Source of the DNA: Dyella lipolytica
GTDB lineage: Bacteria; Pseudomonadota; Gammaproteobacteria; Xanthomonadales; Rhodanobacteraceae
Length of the DNA stretch: 64,000 bases
NCBI RefSeq assembly: GCF_030160075.1
Contig: NZ_BSNQ01000009.1
Span: forward strand, 1,041,605 to 1,105,604
Reading direction: 5' to 3'
Of this stretch, positions 49,507 to 58,256 are shown piece after piece. A program made the translations under genes and the position numbers. Every line of letters begins with the position of its first letter. Position 1 is the stretch's first letter. The notes under the pieces are model-generated. The model saw nothing but the letters and a program-made list of their open reading frames with translations. It was not told where the DNA came from and searched no databases.

Positions 49507-50340
49507 TTAGAATTTGCCGGCGCGGAAATCGGCGATGGCTTCGTGGATCTGCTCGGGCGTGTTCATCACGAACGGGCCATAGCGCGCCACGGGCTCCTGC
49601 AAAGGCTGGCCGGCCACAAGCAATACGCGGGCCGGGGTTTCGCGACCGGCTATGCGCACGCTGTCGCCTTTGGACAGCACCGCCAGTTCGCTGCGCGAGA
49701 GCTTTTCGCCGGCGACCTGGGCATCGCTGCCATCGAACACATAGGCGAAGGCGTGATGGCCTTCCGGTAACGGAATGTCTATTCCGGCGCCCGCTTCCAA
49801 GGCGATATCCAAATACACCGGCGAGGTGACAATCCCTGCCACGGGACCCACAGCCTCACCCAGCGTGCCGGCAATTACCTTCACCGTGACCCCTTCGGCG
49901 GGGTGCACGACCGGGATTCGCTCGGGGCTGATGTCCTGGTAGCGCGGTTCGGTCATTTTGTCCTTGGCCGGCAGGTTCACCCACAGCTGGAAACCCCACA
50001 TCAGGCCGTTTTCCTGCTGCGGCATTTCCGAGTGCACGATGCCGCGCCCGGCGGTCATCCACTGCACGCTGCCGGGCATGAGGTCGCCGCGGTTGCCGTG
50101 GTTGTCGCCGTGCTGCATGTGGCCGGCCAGCATGTAGGTCACGGTTTCGAAGCCGCGATGCGGATGCTCCGGAAATCCGGCGATGTAATCGCCCGCCTGG
50201 TCGGAACGGAATTCGTCCAGCAGCAGGAATGGATCGAGCATGTCCAGACCCGGCTGGCCGATGATGCGCTTGAGTTTGACGCCCGCACCATCGGAGGTGT
50301 CGGTGCCGCGAATGCGGCGGAGAATGCTGCGCTCAGTCAT
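49507..50340 (-). CDS. Pirin family protein
   Basis: Bicupin metalloprotein of the pirin family, 277 residues. The metal-binding HPHRGFETVTYMLAG (His pair near residue 59) and GRGIVHSEMPQ with a further His, then the family's VQWMTAG, GFQLWVNLPAKDKM and a C-terminal pirin_C cupin (FAYVFDGSDAQVAG, ARVLLVAGQPLQEPVARYGPFVMNT in segments) are all present. Some bacterial pirins have quercetinase activity; the role here is unknown. Monocistronic. Confidence 0.92.
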   Translation of the reverse strand: MTERSILRRIRGTDTSDGAGVKLKRIIGQPGLDMLDPFLLLDEFRSDQAGDYIAGFPEHPHRGFETVTYMLAGHMQHGDNHGNRGDLMPGSVQWMTAGRGIVHSEMPQQENGLMWGFQLWVNLPAKDKMTEPRYQDISPERIPVVHPAEGVTVKVIAGTLGEAVGPVAGIVTSPVYLDIALEAGAGIDIPLPEGHHAFAYVFDGSDAQVAGEKLSRSELAVLSKGDSVRIAGRETPARVLLVAGQPLQEPVARYGPFVMNTPEQIHEAIADFRAGKF

Positions 50341-50451
50341 GGCTTGCTCCGGTAAAGAGAACTGCCGCCCATGATGGTTGCGTCGCGATGCGCACCCAAG
50401 GGGGTGTCCTGCGAACGGACTGTTTCCCGCGGCAGAAAGCCAAGGGTGCGG

Positions 50452-51135
50452 TTAGTGCACCCAGTGCCCGCTGCGCTGCCGTGGCGGCGGAGGCTGCTCG
50501 TTCTTCGTCTCGCTCGCTTGGTTCAGCGCATCGAGTTCCGCCTCGGTCGCCGGATGTTCCGACCAGTAGTGATTCACGGCAATCAGCACGGCCGGCAGTT
50601 GCGCCAGGCAGTCGTCGTATTCCTCGTCGGTGAGTTTTTCGAACTCGGCTTCCGCGCTGAGGATGCCTTCATCCACCGCCAGGGCCATCACCGGGCCGAG
50701 CAGTTCCATCAGCGGCGGGTCATCGGCGAGGCGCTTTTCCCATAGCATGGCGCGCAGATCGATACCGCGACTGAAACCTTCGCACCAACCTGCCGCCGAC
50801 AATACCGGGCCGGTCTCGGTCTCCACTTCGCCGAGGATCGGCTCGTAGGCATCGACATCGAGCTCCGCGCTGATCGAGTCGTTGAGTTTGGCCAGCAGGG
50901 CGAGCACGCGGTTGCCTTCGTCCTCGTCCGCGAACGGCTCGTGCAGCACTTCGGGCAGCCATTCCTCGGGCAGCACCTGCATAGGCCCAACGGCTAGCGC
51001 AGAAAGCAGGCCGTGGACGCCGTCGAGCAGCAGGCGGCTGTCCTGAGCGTGGGCTCGCAAATACATGTCCAGCTCGTCGAGCTCGTTATCGTCCAGCGAA
51101 CTGGGCCAATCGGTCTTGGTAGAGCCTGCTTTCAT
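50452..51135 (-). CDS. UPF0149 (YgfB/YecA-like) family protein
   Basis: Acidic cytoplasmic protein of 227 residues in the UPF0149 family. Family patterns include LDMYLRAHAQDSRLLLDGVHGLLSALAVGP (in segments), ILGEVETETGPVLSAAGWCEGFSRGIDL (in segments) and DEEYDDCLAQLPAVLIAVNHYW (in segments). The start at 51135 (MKAGSTKTDW) lies inside a 32-bp inverted repeat shared with the DNA at 51357-51388, so the repeat forms both its leader and its first codons. The Shine-Dalgarno-like ggag is only one base from the ATG. No zinc-binding SEC-C tail, unlike YecA. Confidence 0.87.
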   Translation of the reverse strand: MKAGSTKTDWPSSLDDNELDELDMYLRAHAQDSRLLLDGVHGLLSALAVGPMQVLPEEWLPEVLHEPFADEDEGNRVLALLAKLNDSISAELDVDAYEPILGEVETETGPVLSAAGWCEGFSRGIDLRAMLWEKRLADDPPLMELLGPVMALAVDEGILSAEAEFEKLTDEEYDDCLAQLPAVLIAVNHYWSEHPATEAELDALNQASETKNEQPPPPRQRSGHWVH

Positions 51136-51388
51136 ACTCCAAATACCCCGCGCCGGGAGCTGTTTGCCCGCAGGGCAAGGAAGAACGAAGGCGCGTATGT
51201 CGATACGTAACTGAGTGATGACGCAGCCATGTGGGCAAACAGACCCGGCCCTTCGGGTTGCTTCTGAGTGGCCGCCATGCGGCAGCACGCGGCTTGACCT
51301 GACAGCCAGTCAGGCGCTGCGCCACGCGCTACCACCTGACGGCCACTCAGAAGCAACGCGGGGTATTTGGAGTATGAAAGCAGGCTCT
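51121..51388. repeat. Large nested inverted repeat containing the UPF0149 start
   Basis: Outer arms 51121-51152 and 51357-51388 are exact reverse complements (32 bp, containing ggtatttggagtatgaaagc). Inner arms 51257-51274 and 51340-51357 are exact too (18 bp, containing gttgcttctgagtggcc). The arms duplicate the UPF0149 leader and start codon on the opposite strand, pointing at the exonuclease III gene. The 259-base spacer holds no other gene. Confidence 0.88.
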
Positions 51389-51394
51389 TCGTCA

Positions 51395-52174
51395 TCAGAT
51401 ATCCAGGTCCACCGTGACCGGGGTGTGGTCGGAGGGTCGCTCCCAGCGCCGCGGTTCGCGGTCGATGGCGGCGGCCTTTACCGACGATTTCAGGGCATCG
51501 CCGAGCAGGATCAAGTCGATGCGTAAACCCATGTTGCGCCGGAACGCGCCCTGCCGGTAGTCCCACCAACTGTAATGGCCACCGTCCTGTTCAAACAGCC
51601 GAAAGCTGTCGTGCAGGCCCAAATCCGTGATGGATTTCAGGGCCGCCCGTTCAGGTGGCGAACACAGGACTTCCTCGCCCCAGCCGGCCGGGTCGTAGAG
51701 GTCGCGGTCATCCGGGGCGATGTTGAAGTCGCCCAGCACGACCAGTTTGGGATGCCGCTGGATCTCCTGCGCCAGGAACGCCTGCACCCGTTCCAGCCAA
51801 TGCAATTTGTACGTATATTTCTCGTCGCCCACGGCCTTGCCGTTGACCACGTACAGATCCACCACCCGCACACCGCCGATCGTGGCGGCCAGGATGCGGC
51901 GCTGCGGGTCGTCCAGGCCAGGGATATCGGTGACCACATCACCGAAGGTCAGCCCGGTATCGTTGCGCGCCAGGATCGCCACGCCGTTGTAGGTCTTCTG
52001 CCCGGAGAACACCGCGTGATAGCCGGCCGCGGCGAGTTCATCGACGGGAAATTTCGCGTCTTCCAGCTTGGTTTCCTGCAACGCCACTACGTCCGGCTGC
52101 GCGTCAGCCAGCCACTGCGTGAGATGCGGTATGCGCACCTTGAGCGAATTCACGTTCCACGAAGCAATCTTCAT
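51395..52174 (-). CDS. xthA: Exodeoxyribonuclease III (AP endonuclease)
   Basis: DNA repair enzyme cutting at abasic sites and degrading 3' ends. The 259 residues start at ATG 52174 (MKIASWNVNSLKVR). The motifs are ALQETK with Glu34, NGVAILARN, LYVVNGKAVGDEKYTYK, VVLGDFNIAPDDRDLYDP (Asp-Asn pair) and the C-terminal RWERPSDHTPV with the catalytic Asp-His, complete for the ExoIII family. The upstream extension to 52210 is not supported by a ribosome binding site. Confidence 0.95.
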   Translation of the reverse strand: MKIASWNVNSLKVRIPHLTQWLADAQPDVVALQETKLEDAKFPVDELAAAGYHAVFSGQKTYNGVAILARNDTGLTFGDVVTDIPGLDDPQRRILAATIGGVRVVDLYVVNGKAVGDEKYTYKLHWLERVQAFLAQEIQRHPKLVVLGDFNIAPDDRDLYDPAGWGEEVLCSPPERAALKSITDLGLHDSFRLFEQDGGHYSWWDYRQGAFRRNMGLRIDLILLGDALKSSVKAAAIDREPRRWERPSDHTPVTVDLDI

Positions 52175-52331
52175 GCGGTCATTGTACGGGCCGGCCCGTA
52201 TCGGCTCCATGACTGCCGCTGCTGCTTACCGGAAGAGTGGGAGTCACGCTTTAGGTGTCGTCGTGCACATGGGCATGGCCGACGTGAACTGTTAGCGTAA
52301 GGCCCTCCCGTGTCTATAAAAATTTGACGCC

Positions 52332-54386
52332 ATGCTCAAATCCACCCGTCTGTTTCTGCCCTTGCTGGCAGCCCTGCTCGCCCCTGTTGCCGCTGCCGAT
52401 ACGCATAGCGCGACCGATCCGCGTATCGACGCCCTGCTTACCCAGCTGGGTAAAGTTCGCGAGATCGATGAGGTGGCGTTATCGCCGGATGGTCATCAAC
52501 TGGCGTGGGTGGTGGAGACGGGCGGCAAGCCCGGTATCATGCTGGCTGACGCACAAGGCCAGCATCCCCGCAGTATCGGTCTGGCGGCCAAGCCGGGTAC
52601 ATGCAGCGAGAGCGGTCTGGCGTGGGCGCCCGATTCTCGGCACCTTGCCTTTTTCTCCAACTGCGCCAGTGCACGCGTTGGCATGGGCGGCAGCAAACAG
52701 CCGGATATCTATGTGCTCGACACGCAGGGACAGGGCAAACCTGTCCATCTTTCGAGTCTGAATGGTTATGCGCATAGTCTGAGTTGGGCGCCGGATGGCA
52801 AGACGCTCGCGCTTCTTTATGTTGAAGGCGCAACGCGCCGCGCCAGCGCCTTGGCGGCCGCCAAACCGGCTACCGGCGAAATCGGTGTGGAAGGTATCGA
52901 AGTGCAGCGCGTCGCCACCGTGCCTGCCGAAGGCGGCGTGCCACAACCGGTGACGCCGGCGGACAGTTACGTCTACGAATTCAGTTGGGCACCCGACAGC
53001 AAGCGCGTGGCCTACGTTGCCGCGCCCGCGCCCGGTGACAACAACTGGTGGATCGCGCAGCTCTATGTGCAGGATGCGCAACCCAACGCAACGCGCACTG
53101 CGTTGGTCGATCCGCACACGGTAAGCGGGTCGTTGCATGGATTGCAGATCGCGCTGCCGCGTTGGTCGCCGGATGGCTCGCGCATCGCCTTTATCGGCGG
53201 TCTGATGAGCGACCAGGGTTCGACAGGCGGCGATCTCTACAGCGTTTCAGCTCATGGCGGTGCGCCGGTCGATCTCACGCCTGGCATCCACGTGACACCT
53301 GCATGGTTCAGCTGGAGTTCGCCGCAATCGATGCTGGTAAACCAAGTCGATAACGGACAGTTGCAATTGGCGGAATACGACGTGCAAGCCGACCGCGCGC
53401 AGCAAAAGCGCGTGTTGTTCACCGCACCGGGTTATACCGGCGACGGCACCGCTCTCGGGGCGCTTTCACTGTCTGCTGATCACTCGTACGTCGCATTCGG
53501 CCAATCGTCCTTCGACGTCGCACCTGAAGTCTATGCGGGGCCGATCGGCAGCGAGATGCCGAAAGCGGTCACCGCCCTCAATGCCGATCAGAAGCCGAGC
53601 TGGGGCAAGGCGCGTTCCGTGGAATGGGACAACGAGGGCTACCACGTGCAAGGTTGGCTGCTCTATCCCGCCAACTACGATCCGAACAAGCACTATCCGA
53701 TGATCGTCAACGTGCACGGCGGTCCTTCGGCCGCCGACATTCCGCATTGGCCGTCCGTCGGTTACGGCGCCGCGCCGTTCTCCACGCTGGGTTACTTCGT
53801 CTTCATGACCAATCCGCGCGGCAGCTTCGGTGAAGGCGAAGCCTTCGTGCAGGCCAATCGCAAGGACTTTGGCTACGGCGATCTGCGCGACACGCTCGCC
53901 GGCGTGGATGCAGTGGAGAAGATGGTGCCGGTGGACGACCATCGCCTCGGCCTCACCGGGTGGAGCTACGGCGGTTTCATGAGCATGTTCGCGCCGACGC
54001 AGACACAGCGCTTCCGCGCTGTGGTCGCCGGTGCTGGCATCGCCAACTGGCAGAGTTATTACGGACAGAATTTGATCGACCAGTGGATGGTCCCGTTCTT
54101 CGGCGCATCCGTGTACGACGACCCGGCGATTTACGCGAAGAGCTCGGCGATCAATTTCATCAAGAAGGTGAAGACGCCTACACTGATCGTGGTGGGCGAG
54201 CGCGACGCGGAGTGTCCCGCGCCGCAATCGTTCGAATACTGGCATGCGTTGCGCGCGCTAGGTGTGCCGACCTCGTTGGTGGTGTATCCAAACGAAGGGC
54301 ATCACTTCTACAACCCGGTGAACCAGCGTGACGTACTACAGCGCGCGCTGAACTGGTTCGAAAAATACTTGCCGCCGGGCCAGTGA
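52332..54386 (+). CDS. Secreted S9 family peptidase (prolyl oligopeptidase-type)
   Basis: Exported serine peptidase, 684 residues. A signal peptide (MLKSTRLFLPLLAALLAPVAAA) precedes a beta-propeller of PD40 blades (LSPDGHQLAWV, WAPDSRHLAFF, WAPDGKTLALL, WSPDGSRIAFI). The hydrolase domain has VNVHGGPSA, GWSYGGFMSMF with Ser545, VVGERDAECPAPQ with Asp625 and NEGHHF with His657 or 658. It resembles acylaminoacyl- or dipeptidyl-type S9C peptidases. Independent of the other S9 gene at 33-35 kb, with only family-level similarity. Confidence 0.93.
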   Translation: MLKSTRLFLPLLAALLAPVAAADTHSATDPRIDALLTQLGKVREIDEVALSPDGHQLAWVVETGGKPGIMLADAQGQHPRSIGLAAKPGTCSESGLAWAPDSRHLAFFSNCASARVGMGGSKQPDIYVLDTQGQGKPVHLSSLNGYAHSLSWAPDGKTLALLYVEGATRRASALAAAKPATGEIGVEGIEVQRVATVPAEGGVPQPVTPADSYVYEFSWAPDSKRVAYVAAPAPGDNNWWIAQLYVQDAQPNATRTALVDPHTVSGSLHGLQIALPRWSPDGSRIAFIGGLMSDQGSTGGDLYSVSAHGGAPVDLTPGIHVTPAWFSWSSPQSMLVNQVDNGQLQLAEYDVQADRAQQKRVLFTAPGYTGDGTALGALSLSADHSYVAFGQSSFDVAPEVYAGPIGSEMPKAVTALNADQKPSWGKARSVEWDNEGYHVQGWLLYPANYDPNKHYPMIVNVHGGPSAADIPHWPSVGYGAAPFSTLGYFVFMTNPRGSFGEGEAFVQANRKDFGYGDLRDTLAGVDAVEKMVPVDDHRLGLTGWSYGGFMSMFAPTQTQRFRAVVAGAGIANWQSYYGQNLIDQWMVPFFGASVYDDPAIYAKSSAINFIKKVKTPTLIVVGERDAECPAPQSFEYWHALRALGVPTSLVVYPNEGHHFYNPVNQRDVLQRALNWFEKYLPPGQ

Positions 54387-54393
54387 CCGGTAC

Positions 54394-54427
54394 GACCTTC
54401 TCTTTCCTGCGCAGGAAGGGGAAGGTC
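54394..54427. terminator. Hairpin between convergent S9 peptidase and radical SAM genes
   Basis: gaccttc at 54394 pairs with gaaggtc at 54421, and an inner palindrome ttcctgcgcaggaa fills the centre. It ends on the stop codon of the leftward radical SAM gene. Likely a shared end for both transcripts; the T-run is poor. Confidence 0.5.
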
Positions 54428-55508
54428 AGAACAGTTCGCCCTGTGGCGATGGCTTGCGCAGCGGTATAAAGCGCGATGTTTCCAGTCGCAAATCGCGCGC
54501 GCGGCCAAAACCGTGACGACGACAAGCAAGTTCGAAACGTCGACGCAACAGTTCCGCGAACACACCTTGACCGCGCATGCGCGTCGCGAAGTTGCTGTCG
54601 TAGTCACGACCACCGTTCATTTGCTGCACCAGGCTCATCACATGCGCTGCGCGTTGCGGCGCGTGCAGCGCCAGCCATTCGCGGAATAGCGCCTTCAATT
54701 CATGAGGCAGGCGCAGCACGGTGTAACCGGCACACGATGCGCCGGCGTCAGCCGCCTGTTCCAGCACCGCTTCCATATCCCGATCATTCAATGCCGGAAT
54801 GATCGGCGCTACTAACACGCCGACCGGCACACCGGCGTCCGCCAACATGCGGACCGCCTTGATACGCCGATGCGGTGCGCTGGCGCGCGGTTCGAGTTTC
54901 GCTGCCAAGTGGTTGTCCAGCGAATTCACCGACACGAATACTTGCACCAACCGTTCGCGGGCCATGGGGACCAGAATGTCCAGATCGCGTTCGACCAACG
55001 CATTCTTGGTGACAATGGTGCAGGGATGATGACATTCGGCTAACACTTCCAGCGCAGCACGCGTAATACGCCAGCGCTTTTCTATCGGCTGATAAGGATC
55101 GGTATTGCTGCCGATGTTGATCGGGCTGACGATGTAGTTCGGCTTAGCAAGATCCGCTCGCAGCACCTCGGCAAGATTCGTCTTGGCTCGCAGTTTCGTT
55201 TCGAAGTCGAGGCCCGGCGAGAGGTTGAGATAGCTGTGGCTGGGTCTTGCGAAGCAGTAGATGCAGCCGTGTTCGCATCCGCGGTAGGGGTTCAACGCCT
55301 GGGTGAATCGGATGTCCGGCGAGTCGTTGTGGGTGATGACGCTGCGTGCGCATTCTTCGGTGACTTCGGTGCGCGGACGCGGTTGGTCTTCATCGAGCAC
55401 GGCGTGCTGCCAGCCATCGTCTTCGGCGTGATGCCGGATCGTCTCGAAACGCCCTTCCGGATTGGATGCGGCGCCGCGGCCTTTGAGCGGGCGAGGAGGG
55501 TGAACCAT
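54426..55508 (-). CDS. PA0069-type radical SAM protein
   Basis: Radical SAM enzyme of the group typified by PA0069 and often called a photolyase-like or SplB-related repair protein. The 360 residues begin at ATG 55508 (MVHPPRPLKGRGAASNPEGR in segments), the conserved N-terminus of this group. The cluster motif CEHGCIYC (Cys78, Cys82, Cys85) uses CxxxCxxC spacing, followed by FARPSHSYLNLSPGLDFETK (in segments), VSPINIGSNTDPYQPIEK and VPVGVLVAPIIPALND. No biochemical role is established. The frame to 55697 extends over the neighbour and lacks homology. Confidence 0.9.
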   Translation of the reverse strand: MVHPPRPLKGRGAASNPEGRFETIRHHAEDDGWQHAVLDEDQPRPRTEVTEECARSVITHNDSPDIRFTQALNPYRGCEHGCIYCFARPSHSYLNLSPGLDFETKLRAKTNLAEVLRADLAKPNYIVSPINIGSNTDPYQPIEKRWRITRAALEVLAECHHPCTIVTKNALVERDLDILVPMARERLVQVFVSVNSLDNHLAAKLEPRASAPHRRIKAVRMLADAGVPVGVLVAPIIPALNDRDMEAVLEQAADAGASCAGYTVLRLPHELKALFREWLALHAPQRAAHVMSLVQQMNGGRDYDSNFATRMRGQGVFAELLRRRFELACRRHGFGRARDLRLETSRFIPLRKPSPQGELF

Positions 55509-55549
55509 TTGCCTATGATGCGTACGGACTGTCTCACTCGTCGCGACAT

Positions 55550-57766
55550 TCAGGGCTGCGCGGCATTTTGCAATTGCTGATCGAGCCACGTTGCCATGGC
55601 GCTCAGCGGATAGTTCTGTTCCAACTGCCGGTGCATTTCGTCGAACACGGGCGGGGAGATGGTCCAGCCCAATGGAAGCGGGTAGTTGCCCGGGCACAAA
55701 CGCATGTGCCAGAGGACGTCGCCATCGCTAGGCTCGCCATTGTTGAGTTGCAGTGAAGAAAGCAGTTCAGCGCGAGCGAATTCGCCACGCGCATTGCGCG
55801 TATCCAGCAGGGCGACGATCGGCGCTGTCGCTTCGCCATAGCTCGAACGTTCCGTAGGACTTGGCGTGCGCGGGCACGCTACCGAATAAAGAGGCAGCGG
55901 ATGGGCGGGATCATGCGCATCGACGAAGTCGTGCAGGCTGGGATCGTTGCTGATGTGAAGCACAATGAAGTGAAGTGGCTGTCCTTGCTTTGCGGCAATG
56001 GTGCGCAAGCGCTGCATGATTTCGCGCAGGGTCGTCGTGCCCGAGTTTTCGAAGTAGCCGCCGTCGACAAGTTGCAAGGCGGTGGGAGTAGGTGACTGAC
56101 TACCCGTGGTAGCTGCGGTCTGCAGTGTGCCGGCGGGGCTCAGAAAAGTGAAACGCGCGCTATTGAGCAGCACCTCGCTTAGGGGCACGCGCGGGTCGAG
56201 CCAACGCGAGCCGTCGTAGGCCGTTGTCCACGAACTTTCGGCGAACGGCCGGAACGGGTCCTGCACAAAGCGCCATCCTTCGCCAACGGTCGTGCTGTTG
56301 AAAAATAGCGCCGGCACGTCGGCGTTTAGACTGCCATCGGCATGTTGGTAGAGGGCCGCAAAGGGTTGCGCGAACGCAATCTGGCCCTGCTCCTGTGCCG
56401 CCTGTTCCCAGGCACGTGTAAGAGCGCGTCCACGATCGTCGAACAAAGCACCGGGCAACCAGCGTTGCGTGAAATCGATGAACCACGCATTTGCCATCAC
56501 TGGCGCAAGAAAGTCGTGGTCGAGTATGTGTTCGCTGCGTGTTTGTGCGGACAAGCCGGTCTGCGGTGGGTTCTGCAAGGCAACGACGTAGGTCGCCAAG
56601 CCCAGACTCCCGCCGGAGACGCCACTTCCGGCGAACAGGTAGCGCTCGAACAGCGGCTCGCCGCCATTCGGTGGCGTTAGCTGATCGATCAGTGCTGTGA
56701 AGCGACTCAAGACCATCGCCGTCCATGCTGCGCTGCGCAGACCGCCGCCTTCGGTCGATACCACGATGACCGGACACGCGCGCTGCGGACGACAGCGGCT
56801 TTGCAGCCATGCGTCGGCATAAGTATCGAAATCCGGGCGGCTTTCCGGCGGCGGCGGCGCGGGCCGCTGGTGCGTGCTCATCGATGGATATTGACGCACG
56901 CGGTGATTGTCGTTGAGGTGCGTGGCGTGTAGGCCTATCGCTGCAAGTGCCAGCAAACTGATCAGCGGCACACCTCGGCGATCAGCAAGCATGCATAGAA
57001 ATCCGCCGCTCATGCAGAAGAAACTGCCGGTGATCAACAAAACGGCCAGCGAGCCCATGCCATCGAACTGACGCGGTTGCATGGCCACAAGCACCGTGAT
57101 CAGCACATTCAACATCAAGACGGCGAGAAATACGCTGAGCGGTGTGGTACCGAGTACCGTGATGGATTCTGCTCGCGGTTCCAACGAGCCGGCCTGCGCC
57201 GTGTGCGCGTTCGCTGCCAGTAAACGTGATTTCAACACCCATTGCCGCCCGATGAAGAACGCGATCATGGCGGCCGATTCGATCAGCAAGCCGACGGCAC
57301 GCAGATCACGTCGATGGCACTGCACCGCGGTCAGGCAGGTGGCGTGCGGTGTGCTCTGCAATGCCATTAGATAACCGAACAGCACCAGCAATGGCACGAT
57401 GGCGCCCAGTATTCTGGGAATCCATCGGCGCAAGGGCGCGGCACGGGGATCCTGCAACGCTGGCCAACGCGGATAGATCAGGCGATAGGCATTAAGCGCG
57501 GTGTACCAGACCGCCAGGCCTGCCATCGCCGCGGTTACCAGCAGGGCTGCGTAGCGGGCATTGCTAGGATCGGCCCACATGGCGATCAGAAAGAGCTCCG
57601 TAGCCTGGTCGACATTGCTGATCACCACCGTGGCGAACACCAGGATCAGCAGGGAAACGCGGACCGGCTTGCCATGATCCAGGCCGATGGCCAGCCAGTC
57701 GGCGATATTGCCGAACAAGTGCCGCCAGCGGTGCACGATAGGAGTGGACGAATTCGGGTCGGTCAT
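55550..57766 (-). CDS. Membrane-bound patatin-like phospholipase
   Basis: Large protein of 738 residues joining an N-terminal membrane region with a patatin-type lipase. About six hydrophobic helices lie in residues 35-290 (VSLLILVFATVVISNV, LLVTAAMAGLAVWYTAL, AIVPLLVLFGYLMAL and so on). After a proline-rich linker (RPAPPPPES) come the oxyanion STEGGGLRSAAW, the nucleophile Ser384 in GSGVSGGSLG and the catalytic Asp568 in LVDGGYFENSG, so the catalytic dyad is present. The topology would place the lipase at the cytoplasmic face if the helix count is even. Divergent from the small membrane gene; substrate unknown. Confidence 0.82.
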   Translation of the reverse strand: MTDPNSSTPIVHRWRHLFGNIADWLAIGLDHGKPVRVSLLILVFATVVISNVDQATELFLIAMWADPSNARYAALLVTAAMAGLAVWYTALNAYRLIYPRWPALQDPRAAPLRRWIPRILGAIVPLLVLFGYLMALQSTPHATCLTAVQCHRRDLRAVGLLIESAAMIAFFIGRQWVLKSRLLAANAHTAQAGSLEPRAESITVLGTTPLSVFLAVLMLNVLITVLVAMQPRQFDGMGSLAVLLITGSFFCMSGGFLCMLADRRGVPLISLLALAAIGLHATHLNDNHRVRQYPSMSTHQRPAPPPPESRPDFDTYADAWLQSRCRPQRACPVIVVSTEGGGLRSAAWTAMVLSRFTALIDQLTPPNGGEPLFERYLFAGSGVSGGSLGLATYVVALQNPPQTGLSAQTRSEHILDHDFLAPVMANAWFIDFTQRWLPGALFDDRGRALTRAWEQAAQEQGQIAFAQPFAALYQHADGSLNADVPALFFNSTTVGEGWRFVQDPFRPFAESSWTTAYDGSRWLDPRVPLSEVLLNSARFTFLSPAGTLQTAATTGSQSPTPTALQLVDGGYFENSGTTTLREIMQRLRTIAAKQGQPLHFIVLHISNDPSLHDFVDAHDPAHPLPLYSVACPRTPSPTERSSYGEATAPIVALLDTRNARGEFARAELLSSLQLNNGEPSDGDVLWHMRLCPGNYPLPLGWTISPPVFDEMHRQLEQNYPLSAMATWLDQQLQNAAQP

Positions 57767-57907
57767 CGTTCCGCATTCCCTGAGCTGCCTGATCGGCGAC
57801 TCCTATTATGAGAAGACTCGTGTCGCACCGGTGGAAGGCATCGCATTTCGCGCCAAGGCGCAGCGATATGATGGCGGCATCGCGGCAAGTTTGATGAGGG
57901 GCCCGTC

Positions 57908-58129
57908 ATGCGATGGTTACTGCTGTGTGCAACGCTGTTGTCGTGGGCCCTGTGTTTTACCCGCCACAGTCCCGGCGCCATGGGCTTTTGGTTGCTGATC
58001 GGCATGATCGGCGCGATCGCCACGACGCTGGCTTTCGCGCAGGCGCGCATCGCCGCCAACGCTCAGCCGGATTTGCGGATCGAGCTTATGCGCAAATCGC
58101 TGGATCGCGATAAGCCTCCACAACAGTAA
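57908..58129 (+). CDS. Small two-helix membrane protein (73 aa)
   Basis: Unrecognised small protein with two hydrophobic segments ([14 protein letters not shown] and [19 protein letters not shown]) and a polar tail ([16 protein letters not shown]). The start is ATG 57908 after gaggggcccgtc, which is a moderate ribosome binding site. It is the first of a rightward pair with acs, 127 bases apart. Its size and tail are typical of small conserved membrane proteins of this order; function unknown. Confidence 0.7.
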   Translation: MRWLLLCATLLSWALCFTRHSPGAMGFWLLIGMIGAIATTLAFAQARIAANAQPDLRIELMRKSLDRDKPPQQ

Positions 58130-58256
58130 TGTTGCACTGCACCTTTGGCGGTTTAGCCACCTAAACGCTACACTCGAGCGGTTGGCCGCCCTCGCTTGGG
58201 CGTGGTGCAGTTCCCACCGAGTTCGCTCCCGGCAAACCGGTGAGCAGGAGGCAAGC

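Noticed and set aside
52479..53138. 219-codon minus-strand frame within the S9 peptidase
   Set aside because: Antisense shadow of a complete peptidase gene.
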